NCBI GenBank assembly: GCA_020637165.1
Contig: JACJWN010000004.1
Location: 248,001 to 312,000 of the forward strand
Length of the DNA: 64,000 bases
Source: Mycolicibacterium sp.
GTDB taxonomy: Bacteria > Actinomycetota > Actinomycetes > Mycobacteriales > Mycobacteriaceae
Direction of reading: 5' to 3'
The notes below the pieces were generated by a model that was given only the letters and a program-made list of their open reading frames with translations, searched no databases and was not told the origin of the DNA. The translations under genes were made by a program, and so were the position numbers. The first letter of the stretch is position 1, and each line of letters begins with the position of its first letter. Positions 26,305 to 33,764 of the stretch are shown piece by piece.

Positions 26305-27355
26305 TGGCCAAGTTCCTGCACTTCTGGGTGTGCTGTGCGTTGTTGCCGGGCGTAGCCGCGTTGACGACGATCGGTGTCACGTCGTTGAGGCCGGGGAAGA
26401 ACGCCAGGGCGTTGAGATCGCACACGTAGATGTTCAGGTACGAACCCTCGTTGGTGACCCTGCCCAGGCCCTTGAGTAGCTTCGGAAGGTTGGCTCCCAT
26501 GAACGCCAACTGAGGTTCACGCGAGACCATGTGGGCCGCGAATCCCGGCTCGCGATTGATCAGCGCCTGCAGGGACGGGTTGACCTCGTTGGTGATCGCA
26601 CCCAATTGACGGACCACCCGTGACAACGAGCCCATCGACGACACCAACTCCGGCCGCCGGGCATTGAACGTGCCGACCATCTGCTCAGCGTTGCTCAGCG
26701 TCTTGTCCAGGTTGTCGTTCTGCTTGGCCAGGGTGCCGAACACCCGGTCCAACCCCGTGATCATGTCGCCGAGGAGTTCGTCGCGGCTGGCGAAGGTGTC
26801 GGCCAGCTTCCCGGTCTGGTCCATGAGCGTGACCCAGGACGTGGAGTCGCCCTGCAGGGCCTGGATGGCGGCGTTGGAGATCTGATCCGCCGCCTTGGGA
26901 TCAATCGTCGCGAACAACGGCTCGTAACCGTTGAGGACCACCCCGACGTCAAAGGACGGGACGGTCCGGGCGACCGGGATAACGCTGCCCGCCGGCAGCG
27001 GCTTGGGATCACCGGTCTTGCCCAACCGCAGATCGAGATACCGCTGACCGACGATGTTCTGGTAGAGGATCGCCGCTTCGGTGTTCTCGAGCAGTTTTTG
27101 GTCGTTCTGCAGTTCAAAGTCCACCTTGGCGCGGTTGTCACCGGTCAGGTCGACTCGCATCACACGGCCGACCCGCACACCGGCCATCCGGACGTCGTCA
27201 CCGTCGCGAAGGCCGAAAACGTCGGTGAACTCCGCGGAGTACTCGGTCGTGTCGCCGCTCACCTCACGCTCCAGCGTTGAGTAGACCAGCCATGTCATCA
27301 CCGAGGTCACCAGCAGGAAGACGGCGAGACCGGTCGCCACTTTTCGCATCTTCAT
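26297..27355 (-). CDS. mceB: MceB, Mce-family lipid transport protein
   Basis: 352 residues. TM near 6-27 (VATGLAVFLLVTSVMTWLVY), MCE domain (TTEYSAEFTDVFGLRDGDDV, GVRVGRVMRVDLTGDNRAKV, GQRYLDLRLG), helical domain, and a short C-terminus with two Cys (YVCDLNALAFFPG, TQKCRNLANG). Length is standard for B subunits. The start overlaps the mceA stop as ATGA. Confidence 0.93.
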   Translation of the reverse strand: MKMRKVATGLAVFLLVTSVMTWLVYSTLEREVSGDTTEYSAEFTDVFGLRDGDDVRMAGVRVGRVMRVDLTGDNRAKVDFELQNDQKLLENTEAAILYQNIVGQRYLDLRLGKTGDPKPLPAGSVIPVARTVPSFDVGVVLNGYEPLFATIDPKAADQISNAAIQALQGDSTSWVTLMDQTGKLADTFASRDELLGDMITGLDRVFGTLAKQNDNLDKTLSNAEQMVGTFNARRPELVSSMGSLSRVVRQLGAITNEVNPSLQALINREPGFAAHMVSREPQLAFMGANLPKLLKGLGRVTNEGSYLNIYVCDLNALAFFPGLNDVTPIVVNAATPGNNAQHTQKCRNLANG

Positions 27356-28971
27356 TCCGACGCCCCCTCAGCCGGGCCCACGGTCATCCCGCGCACCATG
27401 GGAGCGAGCAGCAACTGGGTAGCCGGGGTGGCCGGCTGGCCGGTGATGTAGGACAACTGGCGTACCTCCTGCGGACTCCCGACGGGGCCCACGTTGCCGC
27501 CGTAGGACGCGGGCGCGGCTTCGGCCGGGAGCGGGGCCGGCCCCGGCTCGGCGGGCAGGAAGCCCGGCGGCCAGGGAGCGACCGGTGCGATCGGCGCCGG
27601 AGTCGGGGAGACCGGCTCCACCGTCAGCGCCGGGTTGGCGGTTCCGGGCACCGGCGCGGCCGGCGCCATCGGCGGACCGTTGGTGCCGAGGATGCCGGTG
27701 CCGACGCCCTCCGACAGCGGCGGGTTGGGATCAACCAGGCTGGGGCCGTCGGGAAGGATCAATGGGGGGCCCACCGCGACCAGGTTGCCGTTCGGGCCGA
27801 CGACGGTGCCGGGCGGGGGCATGAGGTCCTTGGGCGGCTGGTAGTTCTGCGGCAGCAGCACTTCCGGCATGTCCGGGCGCACCGCGATCTGTGGAGCGGT
27901 GAAGCAACTCGGCCCCTTCAGCTCGCCGTAGGCGGGGCAGTCGGCGCGGGTGTAGTAGAAGGACGGCTGCAACGACAGGTTCGCCCGCAGGTTGAACGCG
28001 TCCATGCTGGGCAGCCAACCGTCGAAGAACTTGCCGGAGAAGGCGTTCAGCTTCTGGAAGCCGGGCAGGAAGTTGCCCGACGTCTGTGCGAGCACCCCGG
28101 TGACCGGCGTGAGCTGCTTGCCAATGGTGATCATCTGGTCAACGTTGTTGGCCAGCGCGGTGTGGGTGGTGCCCAGGGTGTTGGCACCGGCGGTGAGCAT
28201 CGAGTCGAGTTGGACCCGCTGCTCGACCAGGGTTTGCATCGGACCGACGGCCTGGTGCAGCGCGTCGAGGAGGTCGGGCGCGGTCTGCTGCAGCCCCTGG
28301 GCCGCCCCCACCAGTGCGCTCAGCATCGAGGGGCTGGTGGTGTCGGTGGCCACGACGTCGTTGAGTTGCTTGACGATCCGGTCGAGTTGCGCGCCGGCGG
28401 CCAGCAACTCGGGGCGACGCTTGTGAGTGGCGGCCCCGAGAGAGGCCAGCACGCCGAGTGTGTTGTCTTCCTTGCCGCGTCCGGTGGCGTAGAGGATGTC
28501 GCGCAGCTTGCTGATGGTGGTCTGGAACAGCACGGTCGGCAGTGCGGTGTCCTCTTTGATGTGGTCACCGGATTTGATGGCGGGAGCGTCGCCGTTGTCG
28601 ACCAGCTCGACACCGGACACGGCGAAGACGTTGCTGGGAACGACCCGCGCAGTGACCGTGTTCGGGATCGACGGCGCGTACTGCTTGTCGATGTCGATGT
28701 TGACCAGGTTCGGCTTGCCAAAGGTGCCGGGCACCACATCGTTGACCGAACCGACCAGCAGGCCGTGGTAGCGGACATCGGACCGGCTCGGCAGACCGTC
28801 GCCCACGTTCTCCATATTGGCCGTGATTTGGGTGTAGCCCTCGAGCCGGCCGGTCGACTTGGCCACTAGCAGCACGGCCACAAGAGCCGAGACAACGATC
28901 ATGCTGATGCCGGCCAGCATCAACTGGCGGTTGCTCGGTCCGCGCCCGCTGAGGTCGAAGGTCTTGGCCAT
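27352..28971 (-). CDS. mceA: MceA, Mce-family lipid transport protein with long proline-rich tail
   Basis: 539 residues, directly after YrbEB as expected for subunit A. TM near 15-38 (LMLAGISMIVVSALVAVLLV), MCE domain (YTQITANMENVGDGLPSRSD, GLLVGSVNDVVPGTFGKPNL), and a helical region to about 330. A Cys pair follows (ADCPAYGELKGPSCF), then an unusually long P/A/G-rich tail of roughly 170 residues. M. tuberculosis Mce1A is about 454 residues, so the tail is the oddity; it may reach through the cell wall. The start shares one base with the yrbEB stop (TGATG). Confidence 0.9.
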   Translation of the reverse strand: MAKTFDLSGRGPSNRQLMLAGISMIVVSALVAVLLVAKSTGRLEGYTQITANMENVGDGLPSRSDVRYHGLLVGSVNDVVPGTFGKPNLVNIDIDKQYAPSIPNTVTARVVPSNVFAVSGVELVDNGDAPAIKSGDHIKEDTALPTVLFQTTISKLRDILYATGRGKEDNTLGVLASLGAATHKRRPELLAAGAQLDRIVKQLNDVVATDTTSPSMLSALVGAAQGLQQTAPDLLDALHQAVGPMQTLVEQRVQLDSMLTAGANTLGTTHTALANNVDQMITIGKQLTPVTGVLAQTSGNFLPGFQKLNAFSGKFFDGWLPSMDAFNLRANLSLQPSFYYTRADCPAYGELKGPSCFTAPQIAVRPDMPEVLLPQNYQPPKDLMPPPGTVVGPNGNLVAVGPPLILPDGPSLVDPNPPLSEGVGTGILGTNGPPMAPAAPVPGTANPALTVEPVSPTPAPIAPVAPWPPGFLPAEPGPAPLPAEAAPASYGGNVGPVGSPQEVRQLSYITGQPATPATQLLLAPMVRGMTVGPAEGASE

Positions 28972-29843
28972 CAGCCACCGAACCTTGCGCCGGAGGAGAG
29001 GCTGAACATCGCCATGGTGAGCAGCATGTTGACGATCACCACCACGGTGATGGAGGCCCGCATGGCGTGACCGGCGGCCACTCCCACGCCCTCAGGCCCG
29101 CCGCTGGCGTAGAACCCGTAATAACTCTGCAGCACTGAGGATATGCCCACGAAGATGACGCACTTGAGCACCGAGTAGAAGATCTCGGTGCCGTTGAGCA
29201 TCAAGCCGAAGTAGTGCATGTAACCGCCCATGGATCCGCCGCTGATGACCGAGACGATGATCTGCGTGCTCAGGTAGCTGACGCCGAGGCAGACGACGTA
29301 GAGCGGGATGATCGCGGTGATCGAGGCCATCAGACGGGTGGTGACCATGTAGGGGATGGGCCGGATCGCCATGACGTCGAGGGCGTCGATCTCCTCGGAG
29401 ATCCGCATGGCGCCCAGCTGGGCGGTGAACCGGCAGCCGCTCTGGGTGGCGAACGCCAGCGCCGCAGCGATCGGCGCCAGCTCCCGGGTGTTGACCAGCG
29501 AGGAGATGATGCCGACCGCCGGACCCAGGCCGAGCAGCTGCAAGAAGTTGTAACCCTCGATGCCGACCATGACGCCCACGACCACGCCCAGGACCAGCGC
29601 CACACCGGCGGTGCCGCCACCGACCACCAGCGAGCCGTTGCCCCAGGCCACGTCGGACAGCAGCCGGGTGTACTCCTTGCGGTAGCTCTTCAGCACGATC
29701 GGGACGCCGGCGACGGCTCGTCCCGCGAACACCAGGATGTGTCCGAGCTGCATGATCGGGTTGGTGATCTTGGAGCCCAGCTGCTGGAACTGCCGGACGA
29801 CCGGCTGGAGAACCGGTGGAGTGGGTCTGGCGGTAGCGACCAT
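28971..29843 (-). CDS. yrbEB: YrbEB (MlaE-family) permease of the Mce transporter
   Basis: 290 residues with the MlaE fold: an N-terminal amphipathic helix and five or so TM segments. The conserved coupling loop is visible in QSGCRFTAQLGAMRISEEID, DALDVMAIRPIPYMV follows, and GASGGPEGVG-like glycine motifs lie near the C-terminus. YrbE A and B form the inner-membrane permease pair. It starts 4 bp after the yrbEA stop. Confidence 0.94.
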   Translation of the reverse strand: MVATARPTPPVLQPVVRQFQQLGSKITNPIMQLGHILVFAGRAVAGVPIVLKSYRKEYTRLLSDVAWGNGSLVVGGGTAGVALVLGVVVGVMVGIEGYNFLQLLGLGPAVGIISSLVNTRELAPIAAALAFATQSGCRFTAQLGAMRISEEIDALDVMAIRPIPYMVTTRLMASITAIIPLYVVCLGVSYLSTQIIVSVISGGSMGGYMHYFGLMLNGTEIFYSVLKCVIFVGISSVLQSYYGFYASGGPEGVGVAAGHAMRASITVVVIVNMLLTMAMFSLSSGARFGG

Positions 29844-29847
29844 CGAG

Positions 29848-30702
29848 TTACAGCCCCGTCTTCGGGAAGAGGATGAGGTACAGCTGGCTGATCGCGACGT
29901 TGACGATCATCAGCAGCAGGATCGACTCGACGACCGAGGAGTTGACCGAGTTGGCCACCCCCGCCGATCCGCCGCGGGTGGACAGGCCTTTCTGGCAGGC
30001 GACGATCGCGACGATCGCTCCGTAGATGACGGCCTTGACCATGGCCAGTTTCATATCCGCCGTGGTGGTGAACGAGGCGAACGTCGCCACGAAGCTCCCC
30101 GGTGCGCCGTGCTGGACGTAGACGTTGAACAGGTAGCTGGCCAGGAATCCGGTGAAGCAGACCAGCCCGGTCAGCGCCAGCGCGATCAGGATGGAGGCCA
30201 CGAACCGGGGAACCACCAGTCGCTGGATCACCGAGATGCCCAGAACCTCCAGGGCGTCGATCTCGTCACGGATTTTGCGGGCGCCGAGGTCGGCGGTGAT
30301 GGCCGAACCGACCGCCGACGCCATCAGGATCGCCGCCACCAGCGACGCGGCCTGGCGGATCACCGCCAGGCCGCTCGCCGCGCCGGCCAGGGAGGTGGCG
30401 CCCACCTGACCTGCGAGCAGGGCGAACTGCACCGACAGGGTCACGCCGATCGGCAGCGCCACGAAGATGGTCGGCATCACCGAGGTTCCGGCCATGAAGG
30501 CCGCCTGGTGGACGAATTCCTTCCACTGGAACTTTCCGGTGAACAGGTCGACGAACAGGGTCTGGATGGTCCGGACCGCCATGATCGCCTGGTCGCCGAC
30601 GGTGTTGATCGAGGCGCGGGGGTGGCGTTCGACGTACCCGGAGACCCAGTCGTCGATCTCCCTCACGCCGTCGTGGCGGCGTCCGGCTTCCGCTGTAGTC
30701 AT
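29848..30702 (-). CDS. yrbEA: YrbEA (MlaE-family) permease of the Mce transporter
   Basis: 284 residues from ATG 30702. The permease core shows the conserved coupling segment SAITADLGARKIRDEIDALEVL and then SVIQRLVVPRFVA. TM stretches include LPIGVTLSVQFALLAGQVG and SILIALALTGLVCFTGFLAS. The ATG overlaps the stop of a 24-codon upstream ORF as ATGA and lacks a good SD of its own, which supports translational coupling. A longer TTG start (30756) is in frame but less likely. Confidence 0.93.
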   Translation of the reverse strand: MTTAEAGRRHDGVREIDDWVSGYVERHPRASINTVGDQAIMAVRTIQTLFVDLFTGKFQWKEFVHQAAFMAGTSVMPTIFVALPIGVTLSVQFALLAGQVGATSLAGAASGLAVIRQAASLVAAILMASAVGSAITADLGARKIRDEIDALEVLGISVIQRLVVPRFVASILIALALTGLVCFTGFLASYLFNVYVQHGAPGSFVATFASFTTTADMKLAMVKAVIYGAIVAIVACQKGLSTRGGSAGVANSVNSSVVESILLLMIVNVAISQLYLILFPKTGL

Positions 30703-30773
30703 CCGGCTACCGAGCCGGGTGTGATGCCCGTCGGGGAACGGAACACCCGAAACCAACCGATGGGTTGTTTCAC
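30699..30773 (-). CDS. Small upstream ORF (24 aa) coupled to yrbEA
   Basis: GTG 30773 opens a 24-codon frame beginning MKQPIGWFRVFRSPTG, ending at a TGA that overlaps the yrbEA start as ATGA. AAAGGG lies 9 nt upstream of the GTG as SD, whereas yrbEA itself has none, so translation of this ORF probably delivers ribosomes to yrbEA. The peptide is basic and hydrophobic with two aromatic residues. It has no recognised family; it could be a functional micropeptide or only a coupling device. Confidence 0.5.
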   Translation of the reverse strand: MKQPIGWFRVFRSPTGITPGSVAG

Positions 30774-30807
30774 GGCGTCACACCCTTTCTTCGGCTGGCG
30801 ATCCGAG

Positions 30808-30822
30808 GCACTTGAACAGTGC
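30808..30822. promoter_or_regulatory. Inverted repeat at the mce transcription start, candidate operator
   Basis: GCACT-TGAAC-AGTGC forms a 5-5-5 palindrome. It overlaps the predicted transcription start (about 30819) of the mce promoter, a position where a bound repressor would block initiation. It does not match the KstR consensus. Confidence 0.4.
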
Positions 30823-30825
30823 GCA

Positions 30826-30831
30826 ACTGTA
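30826..30831 (-). promoter_or_regulatory. -10 box (TACAGT) of the mce operon
   Basis: TACAGT on the reverse strand, with GTCACA 18 nt upstream as a -35 candidate. The predicted transcript begins about 46 nt before the small ORF. Confidence 0.4.
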
Positions 30832-30943
30832 GGTGCGGAATATGCCTCCTGTGACCAGTTTTGAGAATTTTTCCGCGCGGGTTCGGCTGCCAGGCCGACG
30901 CCGGCGCCACCCGCCCGGGGGCTGGCGCGTTGGTCCCGCCGGG

Positions 30944-30949
30944 TAGCCT
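30944..30949 (+). promoter_or_regulatory. -10 box (TAGCCT) of leaderless RDD gene
   Basis: TAGCCT ends 7 nt before ATG 30957 and no SD is present. This also fixes the start over an in-frame ATG at 30861. Confidence 0.5.
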
Positions 30950-30956
30950 GAGCATC

Positions 30957-31817
30957 ATGGCTTCGGCGCCGGAAGCGGTCGTGACCGGCGACGCGGTTGT
31001 TCTCGACGTGCAGATCGCGCAGTTGCCGGTACGCGCACTCGGTGCGCTGATCGACATGGTCATCGTCGCCGTCGGCTATCTGATCGCCATCGTGTTGTGG
31101 GCCGCGACCTTGCCCAGCTACGACGACGCCCTCACCGCCGCCATCCTGATCACTTTCACCGTGGGGGTCCTCGTGGGCTATCCGGTGGTGATGGAAACCG
31201 CGACCCGCGGCCGTTCGGTGGGCAAGATGGTGATGGGGCTACGGGTGGTCTCCGACGACGGCGGCCCGGAGCGGTTCCGGCAGGCCCTCTTTCGCGCTCT
31301 GGCGGGTTTCGTCGAGATCTGGATGCTGGCGGGCGGGCCGGCAGTCATCGCCAGCCTGTTGTCGGCGAAGGGCAAACGCATCGGCGATATGTTCGCCGGC
31401 ACCGTGGTGCTCAGCGAACGGGGTCCCCGATCGGCCGCACCACCGGTCATGCCCCCTTCATTGGCCTGGTGGTCGGCGTCTCTGGAGCTATCCGGGCTGA
31501 GACCCGAGCAGGCTGAGATGGCGCGTCAGTTCCTGGCTCGCGCAACCGAACTCAACCCCGCCGTTCGAGCCGAGATGGCCTACCGCGTCACCGCCGATGT
31601 GGTCTCCCGCATCTCCCCGCCTCCCCCACCGGGCACACCCCCGGCCCTCGTGCTTACCGCCGTGCTCGCCGAACGGCACCGCCGCGAACTGGCCCGGCTT
31701 CGCCCGTCACCGCCCCCGACTGCGTTTCCCCCGACCGCGGCGCCACCCCCGCCGAGGGAATCCTGGACGCCGCCCCAAGCACCCCGTGACAGCGGCGGCT
31801 TGGTCCCGCCGGACTGA
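30957..31817 (+). CDS. RDD-family membrane protein (Rv3695 homologue)
   Basis: 286 residues. The RDD domain covers about 15-160: QLPVRALGALIDMVIVAVGY (the A-R-x-x-A-x-x-I-D signature), several TM segments, RGRSVGKMVMGLRVVSDDGG, and GKRIGDMFAGTVV closing the domain. A soluble P-rich C-terminus follows (PPPPGTPPALVLTAVLAERH, ending PPQAPRDSGGLVPPD). Function is undefined. In M. tuberculosis it follows Rv3694c directly; here the mce operon separates them. Confidence 0.9.
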   Translation: MASAPEAVVTGDAVVLDVQIAQLPVRALGALIDMVIVAVGYLIAIVLWAATLPSYDDALTAAILITFTVGVLVGYPVVMETATRGRSVGKMVMGLRVVSDDGGPERFRQALFRALAGFVEIWMLAGGPAVIASLLSAKGKRIGDMFAGTVVLSERGPRSAAPPVMPPSLAWWSASLELSGLRPEQAEMARQFLARATELNPAVRAEMAYRVTADVVSRISPPPPPGTPPALVLTAVLAERHRRELARLRPSPPPTAFPPTAAPPPPRESWTPPQAPRDSGGLVPPD

Positions 31818-31885
31818 CGGCGATCACCGGCCGCAATGCCGGTGCACGACGCGCGCCACCGGGTCCGGATTGCCCGGGCCCGGCG

Positions 31886-32326
31886 TTACGACCGGACCGA
31901 GTGCAGGAACTCTGTTTGTTCCCGATGCATCTCTGCGGGCAGATCGACGAACCAGCCGAATCGGACCGCGTCGCCGTTTACCTGCACGCGGCCCGCGTAG
32001 CCGGTGATCTCGAAGGCGATCCCGACCGGGCTGTCCAGCCCGTTCTCGTAGTGGCTCGGGTATTCGACGTAGCCGAGCAATTTGGTCGCAGCCACGTCGA
32101 TACCCAGTTCGCGTCGTGCGATCCGTCGCACGGCGTCGGTGAGCTTCTCGCCGAACCGCACCGTCCCACCCGGCAGGTGCCACAGGCCTTTGCAGGGCTC
32201 GATGTTTCGCAGCGTCAGCAGTATTCCGTCATCGGATCTGAGAATGATCTCGACCGTCAGACGGGGGACCTTGGCGTAGATACGGCGAAATTCCTCAGCG
32301 CTCAGGTGATGCCGACTCTCACTCAT
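31886..32326 (-). CDS. Nudix hydrolase, GDP-mannose mannosyl-hydrolase-like box
   Basis: 146 residues. The Nudix box at residues 53-76 reads GGTVRFGEKLTDAVRRIARR then ELGI. It keeps GG-x6-E but has R-I in place of the canonical R-E and lacks one of the paired Glu. That altered box is typical of GDP-mannose mannosyl hydrolases, which cleave at C1 of the sugar rather than at the diphosphate. LTLRNIEPCKGLWHLPGG upstream also fits. The substrate remains inferred. AAGGAC serves as SD. Confidence 0.75.
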   Translation of the reverse strand: MSESRHHLSAEEFRRIYAKVPRLTVEIILRSDDGILLTLRNIEPCKGLWHLPGGTVRFGEKLTDAVRRIARRELGIDVAATKLLGYVEYPSHYENGLDSPVGIAFEITGYAGRVQVNGDAVRFGWFVDLPAEMHREQTEFLHSVRS

Positions 32327-32370
32327 CGGAGTCCTTCAGCGCGGACAACGGAGCGCGAGCGCACCGGCGG

Positions 32371-33714
32371 TCAGGCGCCGATCCAGTTGCCGTGGAATCC
32401 GTACGGCACCCGCCGCGGCAGGCTGATACGTGCGACCGGATCGCCGGAAAAGTCCGAGGCGTCGATGATCACCAGGTCGCTGCCGTCGCGGGCCGGGTCG
32501 TAGACGAAGCCCAGGTACCACCCGTTGGACTCGTCGGCGGGGCCCGATGGCGACGGGACGAAGACGGCCTCGCCCGGTCCACCGGGTGCCGCGGCGGTGC
32601 CGAAGCGGTGCTCGTCGGCCGATCCGGTGCGCAGGTCATAGCGCACCAGTCGGGCGTCGCCCACCGATATCGCATACCGGGCGGGCAGACCGGCGAGCCG
32701 GTCGTCGATCCGGGGGAATTCGACCGGGCGGTCGTCGAGCTGGGTTTCGGTCACCGTTCCCGCCCCCAAGTCGATGGTCCATTTCCACAGCACGCCGGAC
32801 TGGTCGAACCCGCCGTCGTTGCGCCACAGCTCCGGGTAGCGAACCGCCTGCACCACAACGGAATCACCGTCGTCGTAGGCGTTGGCGACGTGGAACACGT
32901 AGCACGGGTCGATCTCGAACCAGCGGATCTCACCGAAGGGGTCGTCGCGGCGCAGGACCCCGAACCGTGCGCCGTAGCCGTCATCCCAGCGGTAGGGCAT
33001 ATCGCCGCGGCCGTTGATCGCGATGTCGAGGTTGAACACGACGGGCAGGTCCATGAAGATGACGTGCCGCGAGGTCATGGCGAAGTCGTGCATCATCGTC
33101 AGCGCCGGAACCTCGATCCCCCGGCTGACGGTGAGTTCACCGTCGACGGAGGCGCGGTGATAGGACACGTGCGGCTGGAACAGATTGCCGTAGCCGAAGA
33201 AGTGCAACTCCCCGGTGGTGGGACAGATCTTGGGGTGCGCGGTCATCGCGTCGTTCAGTTTGCCGCCGAAGTCATAGCAACCGATCGTCTCGAGTTCGTT
33301 GCTGATCTCGTAGGGCAGCGAGGACTCCACCAGGGCCAGGGTCCTGCCGGCGTGGTTGACCACGTGGGTGTTGGCCACCGCCGAATGAAGGTTGCGGCTG
33401 CCGTCGGGGTTGTAGACCGGAAACGGGCTATCGAAACTCTCCGTGCGCACCCATCGGTTGCGGTACCACTTGGCCGCCCCGTCACAGATGCGGACGCCGT
33501 GGATCATGCCGTCGCCGAGGAACCAGTGGCCCGTGGCCTGCCGGGGGTTGGGGCCGTTGCGCAGGTACCAGCCGTCGATCTCGGGCGGGATGGAACCCTG
33601 CACCGCCAGGTCGTACTCGGTGAGTTCGTCGGGGACCGGGGCGTAGTTGCCCCGGGTGAAGAACTGACCGGTGTCAGGGGGAAGGTTGGCGGAGTCTGCG
33701 GCCGTGTCGGTCAT
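32371..33714 (-). CDS. Carotenoid/lignostilbene cleavage dioxygenase
   Basis: 447 residues from ATG 33714, preceded by GGTGGT. It belongs to the RPE65/CCO seven-bladed propeller family with four Fe(II)-binding histidines, visible in DAMTAHPKIC-type (MTAHPKICP), TMMHDFAMTSRHV, CYVFHVANAYDD and GFHGNWI at the C-terminus. The start motif LRNGPNPR and GMIHGVRI are family-typical. It should cleave a carbon-carbon double bond of a carotenoid, apocarotenoid or stilbene. In the M. tuberculosis order it lies between Rv3695 and Rv3696c, where it is absent, so it is an insertion relative to that genome. Confidence 0.88.
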   Translation of the reverse strand: MTDTAADSANLPPDTGQFFTRGNYAPVPDELTEYDLAVQGSIPPEIDGWYLRNGPNPRQATGHWFLGDGMIHGVRICDGAAKWYRNRWVRTESFDSPFPVYNPDGSRNLHSAVANTHVVNHAGRTLALVESSLPYEISNELETIGCYDFGGKLNDAMTAHPKICPTTGELHFFGYGNLFQPHVSYHRASVDGELTVSRGIEVPALTMMHDFAMTSRHVIFMDLPVVFNLDIAINGRGDMPYRWDDGYGARFGVLRRDDPFGEIRWFEIDPCYVFHVANAYDDGDSVVVQAVRYPELWRNDGGFDQSGVLWKWTIDLGAGTVTETQLDDRPVEFPRIDDRLAGLPARYAISVGDARLVRYDLRTGSADEHRFGTAAAPGGPGEAVFVPSPSGPADESNGWYLGFVYDPARDGSDLVIIDASDFSGDPVARISLPRRVPYGFHGNWIGA

Positions 33715-33764
33715 ACCACCACTGTGGCACGACTCCCGGACACGATTCCACGGCGCGCTGTGTT

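Noticed and set aside
27277-28869. 530-codon forward frame opposite mceA
   Set aside because: Shadow of the mceA coding strand; no support.
30751-30770. Second inverted repeat (AACCAACC/GGTTGTTT) near the mce leader
   Set aside because: One mismatch, lies inside the small ORF and is better explained as coding sequence.
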